From Atlanticothrix silvestris CENA357 (GTDB lineage: Bacteria > Cyanobacteriota > Cyanobacteriia > Cyanobacteriales > Nostocaceae), in assembly GCF_016056295.1 (NCBI RefSeq), contig NZ_JAECZB010000030.1:757-40442 (forward strand): a stretch of 39,686 bases of DNA, given 5' to 3'. A program made the position numbers and the translations under genes. Shown here piece by piece: positions 16,813 through 24,061 of this stretch. Positions within the stretch are counted from its first letter, which is position 1; each line of letters starts with the position of its first letter. The notes beneath the pieces are model-generated. The model saw only the letters and a program-made list of their open reading frames with translations. It did no database searches and had not been told where the DNA came from.

Positions 16813-17028
16813 TTGAAAAACAACAATAAAGCGATTACCTCAATCGTTACACCCTCTTTTGCTCAAAGAAACTTAGAAGCAACACGATTGTTTTTTAAAA
16901 TTGTCTCTTACTCAGTTGTGTTATGGCTATGTTTATTTGTCATTGCATTATTTCTCTTCAGTCAAGAAGTGCCTCAAGTTAGCAATGAGTTGACATTAGA
17001 TACAGAAATTATACTGAATAATAAATAA
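16813..17028 (+). CDS. Small single-pass membrane protein
   Basis: The 71-residue protein starts at TTG 16813, supported by an AAGGAGAGG Shine-Dalgarno (16795-16803) ending 9 nt upstream. A polar N-terminal half (about residues 1-27) precedes one transmembrane helix (about 28-50, FKIVSYSVVLWLCLFVIALFLF). The C-terminal tail is short and acidic. It ends 9 bp before the pentapeptide-repeat gene and is presumably co-transcribed with it. No family recognised. It may help anchor or assemble its partner, which also has a membrane helix (inference). Confidence 0.7.
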   Translation: MKNNNKAITSIVTPSFAQRNLEATRLFFKIVSYSVVLWLCLFVIALFLFSQEVPQVSNELTLDTEIILNNK

Positions 17029-17037
17029 GGGAAAGCA

Positions 17038-18375
17038 ATGGCAAGCCAGTTACCAAACAATCATAAAAATGGTTATCCTCAAGCATCAAATGATTCTCAA
17101 GAAGACAAAGAAGAACCCAATTTTATAGAAGGTATGCCTGGAGAGGAAATAATCAATTTTAGTTTTGAAATCGTTGAGAAGTTTTTAAGCAAGTTAGGTT
17201 TAAATGTTAGCCGATTAGGATTTACCTTTTTTTTAGGATTATTCTGGTTAATCTATATCCAAATTCCAGAGCATCACCAAAAAGCTCGTTCTGATAATTG
17301 GAATCTCATTAACTCGGCTTCAGAGCAGTCCGGTGATGGCGGAAGAACTTCTTCGTTAGAAGACTTAAATAATTGGCAGAAGCAGCGACTACAATGGAAT
17401 ATTCCTTTTGTATCTGACTTAATCTTGGGTAACGAAATCAAACTTGAAGCACTAAAAGCTAGTAATGCTAATCTTAGCGGGATTAAACTTGACAGAGCAG
17501 TTCTCAACTATGCAAATTTCCAACAATCACAATTTTGGAATGCTAACTTTGAAAAAGCTGAGTTGAAAAATGTAAATTTTCAAAGAGCAATCCTTGCTGG
17601 TGCTAATTTGAATGATGCTCAACTACAAGGTGCAAACTTAAGCAGTGCTAATTTAAGTTGTTTTAGTAAAGATAGCCAACAACAAAATAAACAGAAAATT
17701 CAACCACCATGTACTGATCTGAAAAATGCTGATTTGACAGGAGCGAAGTTGATTGGTGCTAATCTCATAGGTGCCAATTTGGAGAATGCTAATCTGAAAG
17801 ATACTGACTTAACTCGTAGTATCTACAATCAACAAACGTTAGACACTGTGAATAACTCAGATTTTCGTCACAGCTTAAAAAGTTTGGGCTACATAATAAA
17901 ACCTGGTATTAAGCTTATTCGTAATGACTTAACCGAGGTTAATTTAAGTGGTGCAGATTTGAGCAATGCTAAATTCATAGGTGTTAATTTAAGTGGTGCA
18001 GATTTGAGCAATGCAAAACTTAAAGATGCCAAATTCATTCGTAGCGTCTACACGGAAACAACCAAGTTTCCAGATGGTTATTACCCAAAAGGCGCATATC
18101 TAATTAAGCCTGGTGTTAGCTTGATTAGTAAAAACCTACAATCGGTCAATTTAAACAATGCCAACCTACATGGTGTCAATCTAACAGATGCTAATCTAGC
18201 AGGAGCGATACTGACTGATGCCGATTTAACAAATGCCCAACTAAAGGGTGCCAACTTGGAGAATGCCAACTTGGAGAATGCTAAGGTGAGCGATGAACAA
18301 TTGAATGCTGCCAAAAATCTGTGCAATGCAACAATGCCAAATGGAGAGAGATCAAAATTTGTTTGCCAGAAATGA
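17038..18375 (+). CDS. Membrane-anchored pentapeptide-repeat protein
   Basis: The 445-residue protein has an acidic N terminus, one transmembrane helix (about residues 61-80, LGFTFFLGLFWLIYIQI), a linker and then blocks of A(D/N)LxX pentapeptide repeats, for example ANLSGIKLDRAVLNYANFQ, LTGAKLIGANLIGANLENAN and VNLNNANLHGVNLTDANLAG. These should form right-handed quadrilateral beta-helices. Two non-repeat insertions (around SIYNQQTLDTVNNSDF...IKPGIKLI and SVYTETTKFPDGYYP...IKPGVSLI) resemble each other, so the repeat block looks duplicated. A GGGAAAG Shine-Dalgarno precedes ATG 17038. Pentapeptide proteins are abundant in cyanobacteria and the function here is unknown. There is no sign of gyrase-inhibitor (Qnr) specificity. 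Confidence 0.9.
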   Translation: MASQLPNNHKNGYPQASNDSQEDKEEPNFIEGMPGEEIINFSFEIVEKFLSKLGLNVSRLGFTFFLGLFWLIYIQIPEHHQKARSDNWNLINSASEQSGDGGRTSSLEDLNNWQKQRLQWNIPFVSDLILGNEIKLEALKASNANLSGIKLDRAVLNYANFQQSQFWNANFEKAELKNVNFQRAILAGANLNDAQLQGANLSSANLSCFSKDSQQQNKQKIQPPCTDLKNADLTGAKLIGANLIGANLENANLKDTDLTRSIYNQQTLDTVNNSDFRHSLKSLGYIIKPGIKLIRNDLTEVNLSGADLSNAKFIGVNLSGADLSNAKLKDAKFIRSVYTETTKFPDGYYPKGAYLIKPGVSLISKNLQSVNLNNANLHGVNLTDANLAGAILTDADLTNAQLKGANLENANLENAKVSDEQLNAAKNLCNATMPNGERSKFVCQK

Positions 18376-18572
18376 AACCTTAAGCAAAGCTATCCATACG
18401 AACAGGCAAAAAAGATGGGAATGTTCTATGATTTTATGTATTTTATACATAAAATGTGAGTTATTTGGTCAAATATACTTAAAATAAATCTTACTAAGCT
18501 CTATGACACTGGAGTTCTAAAATGATGAGAGAATATTAAATTAACCATCACAAAAGTTTAAATTCATTTATC

Positions 18573-18908
18573 ATGGCGAAAATTCAGTTTTCTAGAGGCC
18601 TTGACGAAGAAGTAATTCCAGAGGTGCGCTTGACGCGATCACGCAGTGGCGATAGTGGTACAGCAACGTTTATTTTTACAAATCCTCAGATTTTGGCTCA
18701 AGGCAGCACCGAAGAAGTTACCGGTATGTACTTAATTGACGAAGAAGGGGAAATAGTTACCCGCGAAGTTAAGGGTAAATTTATCAACGGTAAACCGGAA
18801 GCACTAGAAGCTCTTCATTTGATGAAGTCGACTGAAGAATGGGAACGCTTTATGCGTTTCATGGAGCGCTATGCCGCAGAACATGATTTGGGATTTAACA
18901 AAGCTTAA
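18573..18908 (+). CDS. psb28: Photosystem II assembly factor Psb28
   Basis: The 111-residue soluble protein (older name PsbW/Psb13) binds the cytoplasmic side of CP47-containing PSII assembly intermediates and assists biogenesis. Diagnostic stretches are [20 protein letters not shown] at the N terminus, [31 protein letters not shown], and the C-terminal helix [20 protein letters not shown]. The length is normal for the family. No close operon partner: moaB follows after 117 bp. The ATG context (AATTCATTTATCATG) has no strong Shine-Dalgarno. Confidence 0.96.
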   Translation: MAKIQFSRGLDEEVIPEVRLTRSRSGDSGTATFIFTNPQILAQGSTEEVTGMYLIDEEGEIVTREVKGKFINGKPEALEALHLMKSTEEWERFMRFMERYAAEHDLGFNKA

Positions 18909-19025
18909 TATGAATTGGGCATAGGGGAGCCACTATAAAGCAAGTGGCATATGGGGCATTAGTAGTTATCTTTATACCCAATGTACTCTTCCCATGCCCT
19001 ATTAAAAGCACAATATTAGTGATCA

Positions 19026-19532
19026 ATGACACCACAACCCCACCCAGACGCACCTGGAATTTCAGTAACTTGTGCTGTTGTTACTGTCAGCGATACACGT
19101 TCTCCTCAAACAGACAAGAGTGGTCAGCTAATCCAGCAATTACTTCTTGATGCGAATCATGCTGTAGCAGCCTATGTGATTATCAAAGATGAACCAGCGC
19201 AGATTCAAGCACAGATAGAACGGCTGGGTCAAAATACGAATTTAGATGTTGTGATTTTCAATGGTGGTACGGGAATAGCGCCAAGGGATACCACCTACGA
19301 TGCCATTGAAAAGTTGCTGGAGAAAACCTTACCGGGATTTGGCGAGTTATTTCGGTTTTTAAGTTATCAAGAAATTGGTTCGCGTGCGATCGCTTCTCGC
19401 GCTGTTGCTGGTGTTTATCAACATAAATTAATCTTCTCTCTACCTGGTTCTAGTAATGCTGTGCAACTAGGTATGGAAAAACTAATTTTGCCAGAACTTG
19501 CTCATTTGGTCAGCCAGTTGAAAGCTCACTAG
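19026..19532 (+). CDS. moaB: MoaB/MogA-family molybdenum cofactor biosynthesis protein
   Basis: This 168-residue protein has the MoCF/molybdopterin-binding fold. Visible signatures are the N-terminal CAVVTVSDTRSPQTDKSG strand-turn, the nucleotide/pterin-binding FNGGTGIAPRDTTYDAIE loop and the late strand LIFSLPGSSNAVQLGMEKLI. Family members adenylylate molybdopterin before metal insertion (MogA, or MoaB in some organisms). The short length without an extra domain fits MoaB. Other molybdenum cofactor genes are not in the window, so it stands apart from its pathway. Molybdenum cofactor is needed for nitrate reductase in these organisms. Confidence 0.92.
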   Translation: MTPQPHPDAPGISVTCAVVTVSDTRSPQTDKSGQLIQQLLLDANHAVAAYVIIKDEPAQIQAQIERLGQNTNLDVVIFNGGTGIAPRDTTYDAIEKLLEKTLPGFGELFRFLSYQEIGSRAIASRAVAGVYQHKLIFSLPGSSNAVQLGMEKLILPELAHLVSQLKAH

Positions 19533-19575
19533 ATAGAATTTATACTTTTAAAATTACAGTATTAGGGATGGAACT

Positions 19576-19919
19576 TTGGTACTGATTATCAGGGAAAGAG
19601 CGACGCTTGAACAAGTTGAGCAAATGCTGCAACCTTTGGGAGTTTATATCAAAATAGCAGTAGATATAGAAAAAGGTATTCTTGCGGGAGGAGGACAACA
19701 ACACGCTGAATGCGAAGCAGCATTGCTGAAAAATGACAGCCAGCAGAAAGATATTTGGGGCGCAGATTGGATACCTTTTACACAAAAATGGCTTACGAGT
19801 CAATTATTAATATTCGCCCCAGTCAGAATAATCGCTCAATGTTAATCCAAGACCCGGCAATTCGAGAACGTGTGACAGAAATTACTCAGAGTTTGATAGG
19901 TGGTTATGAACCAGAATAA
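19576..19919 (+). pseudogene. DUF5674 family protein, frameshifted
   Basis: The first frame starts at TTG 19576 with LVLIIRERATLEQVEQMLQP and carries the family's VDIEKGILAGGGQQHAECE and KDIWGADWIPFTQ segments up to about 19788. The family's C-terminal part, ESIINIRPSQNNRSMLIQDP and IRERVTEI, then continues in another frame that begins at ATG 19788 and stops at 19919. One extra A in the A5 run at 19784-19788 would join them into a normal product of about 114 residues. As it stands the first frame ends at 19845 with an unrelated tail. The function of the family is unknown. Either a true inactivating deletion or a sequence error. Confidence 0.75.
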
Positions 19920-20268
19920 AGCAGAAAAACAAGTATGCTTTCAAAGCGAAAATACATCAATCCGCTTAGGACACATAGCTGCAAATTTAGCACGAATTAA
20001 GTCATTTTCTGAAATTGCTTATAAAGAAGCAGTGATAAGTGTAATTGACGAAACTAAATGGTTTATTGAGTGGACAGCAGCAGAAATTGAACCGTTACAA
20101 GCTGAGGAATTGGTTAATATACAAATTCAACTTGCAATGTGGGAATTGAGTTGGGATGATATTTGGTTAAATGAAAAAGAGTGTAGATTAGTTGCAGAAC
20201 AATCTAGCGTTTGGTCTGGAAGAGTATTAGAGATATCTGGCTTATTGTCTGAATCCATACCGAAATAA
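19906..20268 (+). CDS. Hypothetical protein overlapping the DUF5674 gene
   Basis: The product has 120 residues from ATG 19906; a GTG at 19900 would add two. It overlaps the end of the DUF5674 reading frame by 14 bp, which suggests coupled expression. The sequence is soluble, helical and tryptophan-rich (ETKWFIEWTAAEIEPLQ, MWELSWDDIWLNEKE, VWSGRVLEISGLL). No domain is recognised. Nothing identifies it as a toxin or antitoxin, although the small size and overlapping partner leave that possible. It is followed by a 225-bp AT-rich spacer before the MITE. Confidence 0.65.
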   Translation: MNQNKAEKQVCFQSENTSIRLGHIAANLARIKSFSEIAYKEAVISVIDETKWFIEWTAAEIEPLQAEELVNIQIQLAMWELSWDDIWLNEKECRLVAEQSSVWSGRVLEISGLLSESIPK

Positions 20269-20493
20269 TTAATAACAATTGCAAATTTTGCTCACTGTAG
20301 TAAGATATTTGTTATGCAACTTTCGTCAATCTTGATCTATTTTAATTGGGATATCTTTGTGTATAGTCTCTTGCAGAAGTCATTGTGTATTTAAAATTTG
20401 TATAAAATATGGTTTTCTAGCTAGCTTAATATCACGCTTCATCTGAGAAAGCAGAGATATTTGCCTCAATTTATAAAAGTGTCATAATAGTTA
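20269..20493. other. AT-rich intergenic stretch before the MITE
   Basis: Between the hypothetical gene and the MITE I see no ORF, RNA gene or repeat. It should hold the promoter for the HsdR-N-like gene, now pushed more than 130 bp upstream by the MITE. Confidence 0.4.
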
Positions 20494-20502
20494 TTATGAG
20501 TC

Positions 20503-20634
20503 GGAAGCATCCCACTTTTTCAATAAATACCCTAGAAGGGTATTGCTACACGAACAAAGCCTGCAAAGGCAGGCTTCGTATTTGTAGCCCCAGGCTTTAT
20601 AGCCTGTGGGCATTTTAAAAACTGGGATGCACCC
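20503..20634. mobile_element. MITE of 132 bp with 9-bp target duplication TTATGAGTC
   Basis: The ends GGAAGCATCCCACTTTTT and (complement) GGGTGCATCCCAGTTTTT form an 18-bp terminal inverted repeat with 3 mismatches. Identical 9-bp direct repeats TTATGAGTC flank it at 20494-20502 and 20635-20643. The interior holds two strong hairpins: AATACCCT-AGA-AGGGTATT (20526-20544) and AAGCCTGC-AAAG-GCAGGCTT (20557-20576). Another smaller GGCTTTATAGCC palindrome lies at 20593-20604. There is no ORF, so it is non-autonomous. It ends only 21 bp before the start codon of the next gene. Confidence 0.88.
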
Positions 20635-20655
20635 TTATGAGTCTTTCTATCAACT

Positions 20656-21282
20656 ATGATTCAAGTCATTCAAGCACAAAATGTTGGACTTGCCTATCTG
20701 GAAGAAAGATTTGATCTGCGACTAGCAGAAAATGAGATTTTTTTTACAGAATGGCTAGACAAATTACCAGAAATTACCGTTTTAGAAAAACAATCTTTAG
20801 ACAAAGTAAAATTTCATTTTCTCCGTTTAGTTAAACATCCTCCTTTGTCAGAAGAAACGGTAAAGTTAGTAGTATTATCTCCTTTACTCAGTCTAGCTGG
20901 ATTTTATGATGAACCTTTTTTTATTAGAAGTGAACAATCGATAGAAATATCTGCGGAAGATAAAGGAGAAATTGTCAGAGGTAGAATTGATGTTTTAGTT
21001 ATTCAAGAACAATTATGGCTATTAGTAATTGAAGCCAAAAAACCTAGTTTTTCCCTTTTGGAAACTATTCCTCAAGCACTTACTTACATGCTAGCGAATC
21101 CTCATCCAGAAAAGCCTGTGTTTGGATTAGTTACTAATGGTAGCCATTTTATTTTTTTGAAACTAGCTAAGGAAAATATAGTTAAGTATGCTATGTCTGA
21201 TGAATTTACGCTTTTAAAGCGAGAAAATGAATTGTATAAAGTTCTTAGTATTTTAAAAAACCTAAGTGAAATTTTGAGTTGA
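20656..21282 (+). CDS. HsdR N-terminal-like PD-(D/E)XK protein
   Basis: The 208-residue protein resembles only the nuclease region of type I restriction R subunits (HSDR_N). The catalytic pattern is intact: D112 in GRIDVLVI, E126-A-K128 in LLVIEAKKPSFSLLE, plus a conserved Gln in ETIPQALTYMLAN. There is no helicase/translocase domain and no HsdM or HsdS gene nearby. Stand-alone proteins of this type are common in cyanobacterial genomes and their function is unknown. The stop is 4 bp before the cysteine desulfurase ATG, so the two are probably one transcript. No Shine-Dalgarno is visible before ATG 20656, where the MITE target duplication ends 12 nt upstream. Confidence 0.82.
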   Translation: MIQVIQAQNVGLAYLEERFDLRLAENEIFFTEWLDKLPEITVLEKQSLDKVKFHFLRLVKHPPLSEETVKLVVLSPLLSLAGFYDEPFFIRSEQSIEISAEDKGEIVRGRIDVLVIQEQLWLLVIEAKKPSFSLLETIPQALTYMLANPHPEKPVFGLVTNGSHFIFLKLAKENIVKYAMSDEFTLLKRENELYKVLSILKNLSEILS

Positions 21283-21286
21283 TTTT

Positions 21287-22453
21287 ATGTCTAATCACCC
21301 TATATATCTCGATTGCCATGCTACTACACCTGTAGATGAACGGGTGTTAGCAGCAATGCTGCCCTACTTCACAGAAAAATTTGGCAACCCATCCAGTATT
21401 AGTCATGTTTACGGTTGGGAAGCAGAAGCAGCTGTCAAACAAACACGGGAAACCTTAGCAGCAGCAATTAACGCCACACCAGAAGAAATTGTTTTTACGA
21501 GCGGTGCGACAGAAGCGAATAATTTAGCTATTAAAGGTGTTGCAGAAGCTTATTTTCAGAAAGGTCAACATATTATAACTATTGCGACTGAACATAATGC
21601 AGTTATTGACCCTTGCCAATATTTGAAGACCCTCGGTTTTGATATTACTATTCTACCAGTTAAAAAAGATGGGCTGATTGATTTAAGTCAATTAGAAAGA
21701 GCTTTTCGTCCCGAAACGATTTTGGTATCAGTGATGGCTGCAAATAATGAAATAGGAGTGTTACAGCCTTTAGCTGAAATTGGCGCAATCTGCCGCGATC
21801 GCCAGGTCTTATTTCACACAGATGCAGCCCAAGCTATTGGTAAAATTCCTCTGGATGTGCAAGCGATGAAAATTGACTTAATGTCGCTAACTGCACATAA
21901 AGCTTATGGGCCCAAAGGCATTGGGGCGCTATATGTCCGTAGACGCAATCCCAGAGTCCAAATCGCTCCTCAACAGCATGGCGGGGGACATGAACGAGGG
22001 ATGCGTTCAGGTACTTTGTATACACCCCAAATTGTCGGCTTTGGCCAAGCTGTAGAAATAGCTTTAAAAGAACAAAATACAGAAACCCAACGTCTCACCC
22101 ACTTAAGACAAAGATTGTGGGAAGCACTTTCCCAATTAGAAAAAATTCACCTAAATGGACATCCTACTCAGCGATTACCAGGAAACCTAAATATTAGCGT
22201 TGAGGGAGTGGATGGAGCTGCACTGTTGCTAGGATTGCAGCCAGTGATGGCGGTGTCTTCTGGTTCTGCTTGTTCGTCAGCAACCACAGCACCCTCCCAT
22301 GTTCTCACCGCTTTAGGAAACTCCCAACAGCTAGCTTATGCTTCAGTGCGATTTGGCATTGGACGTTTTAATACTGAAGTAGAGATTGATGTTGTAGCCA
22401 AACATGCGATCGCTACTATTCAAAGTTTACGCAAGCAGGCAACATTGGTGTAG
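21287..22453 (+). CDS. Cysteine desulfurase (NifS/IscS family)
   Basis: The 388-residue PLP enzyme converts cysteine to alanine plus a protein-bound persulfide for Fe-S clusters and other thio-cofactors. Visible features: N-terminal IYLDCHATTPVDERVLAAML, the GATEANNLAIKG phosphate-binding region, PLP lysine K205 in SLTAHKAYGPKG, and catalytic C329 in the long flexible loop SGSACSSATTAPSHVLTALG, typical of group I (IscS/NifS) enzymes. The family names IscS, NifS or DndA cannot be separated by sequence reading alone; no nif, isc or dnd partner genes are present. The 4-bp gap to the preceding HsdR-N-like gene implies co-transcription. Full length. Confidence 0.93.
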   Translation: MSNHPIYLDCHATTPVDERVLAAMLPYFTEKFGNPSSISHVYGWEAEAAVKQTRETLAAAINATPEEIVFTSGATEANNLAIKGVAEAYFQKGQHIITIATEHNAVIDPCQYLKTLGFDITILPVKKDGLIDLSQLERAFRPETILVSVMAANNEIGVLQPLAEIGAICRDRQVLFHTDAAQAIGKIPLDVQAMKIDLMSLTAHKAYGPKGIGALYVRRRNPRVQIAPQQHGGGHERGMRSGTLYTPQIVGFGQAVEIALKEQNTETQRLTHLRQRLWEALSQLEKIHLNGHPTQRLPGNLNISVEGVDGAALLLGLQPVMAVSSGSACSSATTAPSHVLTALGNSQQLAYASVRFGIGRFNTEVEIDVVAKHAIATIQSLRKQATLV

Positions 22454-22484
22454 AGCAAGAACTTTACCCACAAGGGGATAGAGT

Positions 22485-22527
22485 TTTGTCAGTTGTTAGT
22501 TGTTAGTTGTTAGTTGTCAGTTGTCAG
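22485..22527. repeat. Heptanucleotide STRR, TTGTYAG units (about 6)
   Basis: Tandem TTGTTAG and TTGTCAG units directly follow the cysteine desulfurase gene, and a further two units occur at about 22576-22592. The orientation is opposite to the larger array at 22703-22842 (whose complement is TGGTCAG/TGGTTAG). Confidence 0.85.
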
Positions 22528-22702
22528 CGATGCACTGACTTGTACTGAGCGCAGCCGAAGTAGCTTGTTGAAGTGTTGTCAGTTGTTAGTTGTTTTTGAT
22601 CTGGTTTAATACCCCAACCCCACTTGACAACAGTTGCTGCAAGTTGGACTAGCCGACGACAGTCGCACGACACTTGTTACCCTGCGGTTTCTCGGATTTG
22701 CT

Positions 22703-22842
22703 ACTGACCACTGACCACTAACCACTAACCACTGACCACTAACAACTGACCACTGACCACTGACCACTAACCACTAACCACTGACCACTAACCACTGACC
22801 ACTGACCACTGACCACTGACCACTGACCACTGACCACTGACC
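22703..22842. repeat. Heptanucleotide STRR array, 20 units of ACTRACC
   Basis: Exactly 20 consecutive 7-bp units occur: mostly ACTGACC, with ACTAACC at units 3, 4, 10, 11 and 13 and ACTAACA at unit 6. The last seven units are identical, suggesting recent expansion. It lies between convergent genes, ending 26 bp from the cyanophycinase-like stop codon. There are no spacers, so it is not a CRISPR. Confidence 0.95.
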
Positions 22843-22868
22843 CGTGTAGCGTAAATAACTCCAAACTT

Positions 22869-23915
22869 TCAATAAGGATCTGAACTAAACCTTCCCTGCT
22901 TAACACTTCTGAGATAATAACCTCTGGTTGGTTTGTTGCTCAGGTCGAAAGTATCACCACGAGGAACTCTCCAAATTTTGTAGTTGGAGAATGTTAAAGG
23001 AGTTCGGGGTTTGCATACCTCTGGCGGATGATCTCCCAGTACAAAATATGCTGCACCCCTACCTATAACTTTTGCCAAACCGTATTTATCTACAACAACC
23101 GATGTCTCCTCACTAATGGCTATTCCTAAAGCACTTTGTGAGACACCATCTTGAATTTGACGGGCAATAAAAGCCATAATTCGACCCATTCTTTTACGCC
23201 TGTCAAAGTGGGTATCTATAATGGTTCCTTTGAGATACTGCCAAGGGAAAAAGTTGTAAGTGAAGGTAATATCCTTGTAGGGATCTGCAAGTGCATCTCT
23301 GGTTTCAATGCCTTCTTCAGAAGAAGCACAAGCATCGTAGATATATTGACTTTGGATCATTGCTCCCGCGCTAGTACCACCAATAGCACCGCCTTTGGCA
23401 TAAACTGATTCAATAGCAGTTTCTAGCTTGGTGTTTTTCCAGTTACGGATGTATTGGCATTGGTCGCCACCAGCAAAGAAGATGACATCAGCATTTCTAA
23501 CTTTTTGTACAATCTCAGCTTTATTAGCATCGTTTTTATTGCTAATAACCAGAGTCTCTACATAGTTCACACCTTTCATGGCATAAATGAGCCGATTGTA
23601 ATCGTCATCACCATAAGTGCGAAGCACAACAACGTTAACTTTGGTGGCGTAGTTAGTAGATCCTCTCACTTGGTTGATCATCCACTGGATAGCCTCCTCT
23701 ACATCAATGCCACCTCCACCCATATTCAGGACGGGGCCAGCTAACGTGGGATGAACATCAAAAGTATCAAGAGTGTTGCCTTGGAAGTCGGGTTTCAGGT
23801 ATGCTGTAAGACGGGTTATGATTGAAGCTCCCATCTTCATCAGCTTAGTTCCTACAGTCTTCAACCATCTTGCTATATTTGAAAATGCCTTTGTCATAGT
23901 CAGCTTTTGGTGCAA
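22869..23915 (-). CDS. Cyanophycinase-like peptidase (family S51)
   Basis: The 348-residue protein belongs to the type 1 glutamine amidotransferase-like serine peptidases that include cyanophycinase (CphB) and dipeptidase E. Key features: GPVLNMGGGG (about residues 60-69), DVIFFAGGDQCQYIRNW, the nucleophile elbow GGTSAGAM with S182, DTHFDRRKRMGRIMAF with the candidate His, and IAISEETSVVV. The C-terminal domain matches cyanophycinases in pattern. The N-terminal 50 residues are extra and basic/amphipathic relative to CphB (about 270-280 residues), so this is probably a divergent paralogue and not the main cphB; no cphA is adjacent. Starts at ATG 23915 or 23897 are both possible. Confidence 0.85.
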   Translation of the reverse strand: MHQKLTMTKAFSNIARWLKTVGTKLMKMGASIITRLTAYLKPDFQGNTLDTFDVHPTLAGPVLNMGGGGIDVEEAIQWMINQVRGSTNYATKVNVVVLRTYGDDDYNRLIYAMKGVNYVETLVISNKNDANKAEIVQKVRNADVIFFAGGDQCQYIRNWKNTKLETAIESVYAKGGAIGGTSAGAMIQSQYIYDACASSEEGIETRDALADPYKDITFTYNFFPWQYLKGTIIDTHFDRRKRMGRIMAFIARQIQDGVSQSALGIAISEETSVVVDKYGLAKVIGRGAAYFVLGDHPPEVCKPRTPLTFSNYKIWRVPRGDTFDLSNKPTRGYYLRSVKQGRFSSDPY

Positions 23916-24061
23916 ACTGCAATTATTGCTAACTTTCGCACCAGACAGGGCAAAATTTCCAGCGTACAGGGTTTGTACTGTTTTTTTACGCCAATTAACG
24001 CAGAGTCACTATTAATTTTCTGCGCTAATCTGCGTAAACCTTGGTATTACTCGGCGTTTTA

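Larger units (their letters stand above)
22454..22868. other. Convergent spacer filled by STRR arrays
   Basis: The whole 415-bp gap between the cysteine desulfurase and the cyanophycinase-like gene is repeat DNA plus a non-repeat core (about 22593-22700). No ORF or clear terminator is present. The two STRR arrays in opposite orientation may together form the transcript ends. Confidence 0.6.

Noticed and set aside
19784-19790. Programmed -1 ribosomal frameshift at AAAAATG
   Set aside because: The A run is only five long, does not form an X XXY YYZ heptamer in the zero frame, and I see no downstream pseudoknot; an indel is simpler.
19576-20268. Toxin-antitoxin pair (DUF5674 gene plus overlapping gene)
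   Set aside because: Size and overlap fit, but neither protein shows a toxin or antitoxin motif and the first is frameshifted.
20656-22453. A DNA phosphorothioation (Dnd/Ssp) or type I restriction system
   Set aside because: Only a desulfurase and a lone HsdR-N-like domain are present; dndBCDE, sspBCD, hsdM and hsdS are all missing from the window.
22703-22842. Tandem 7-bp repeats considered as a CRISPR array
   Set aside because: Units are contiguous with no spacers and have a 7-bp period; this is an STRR. No cas gene is present.
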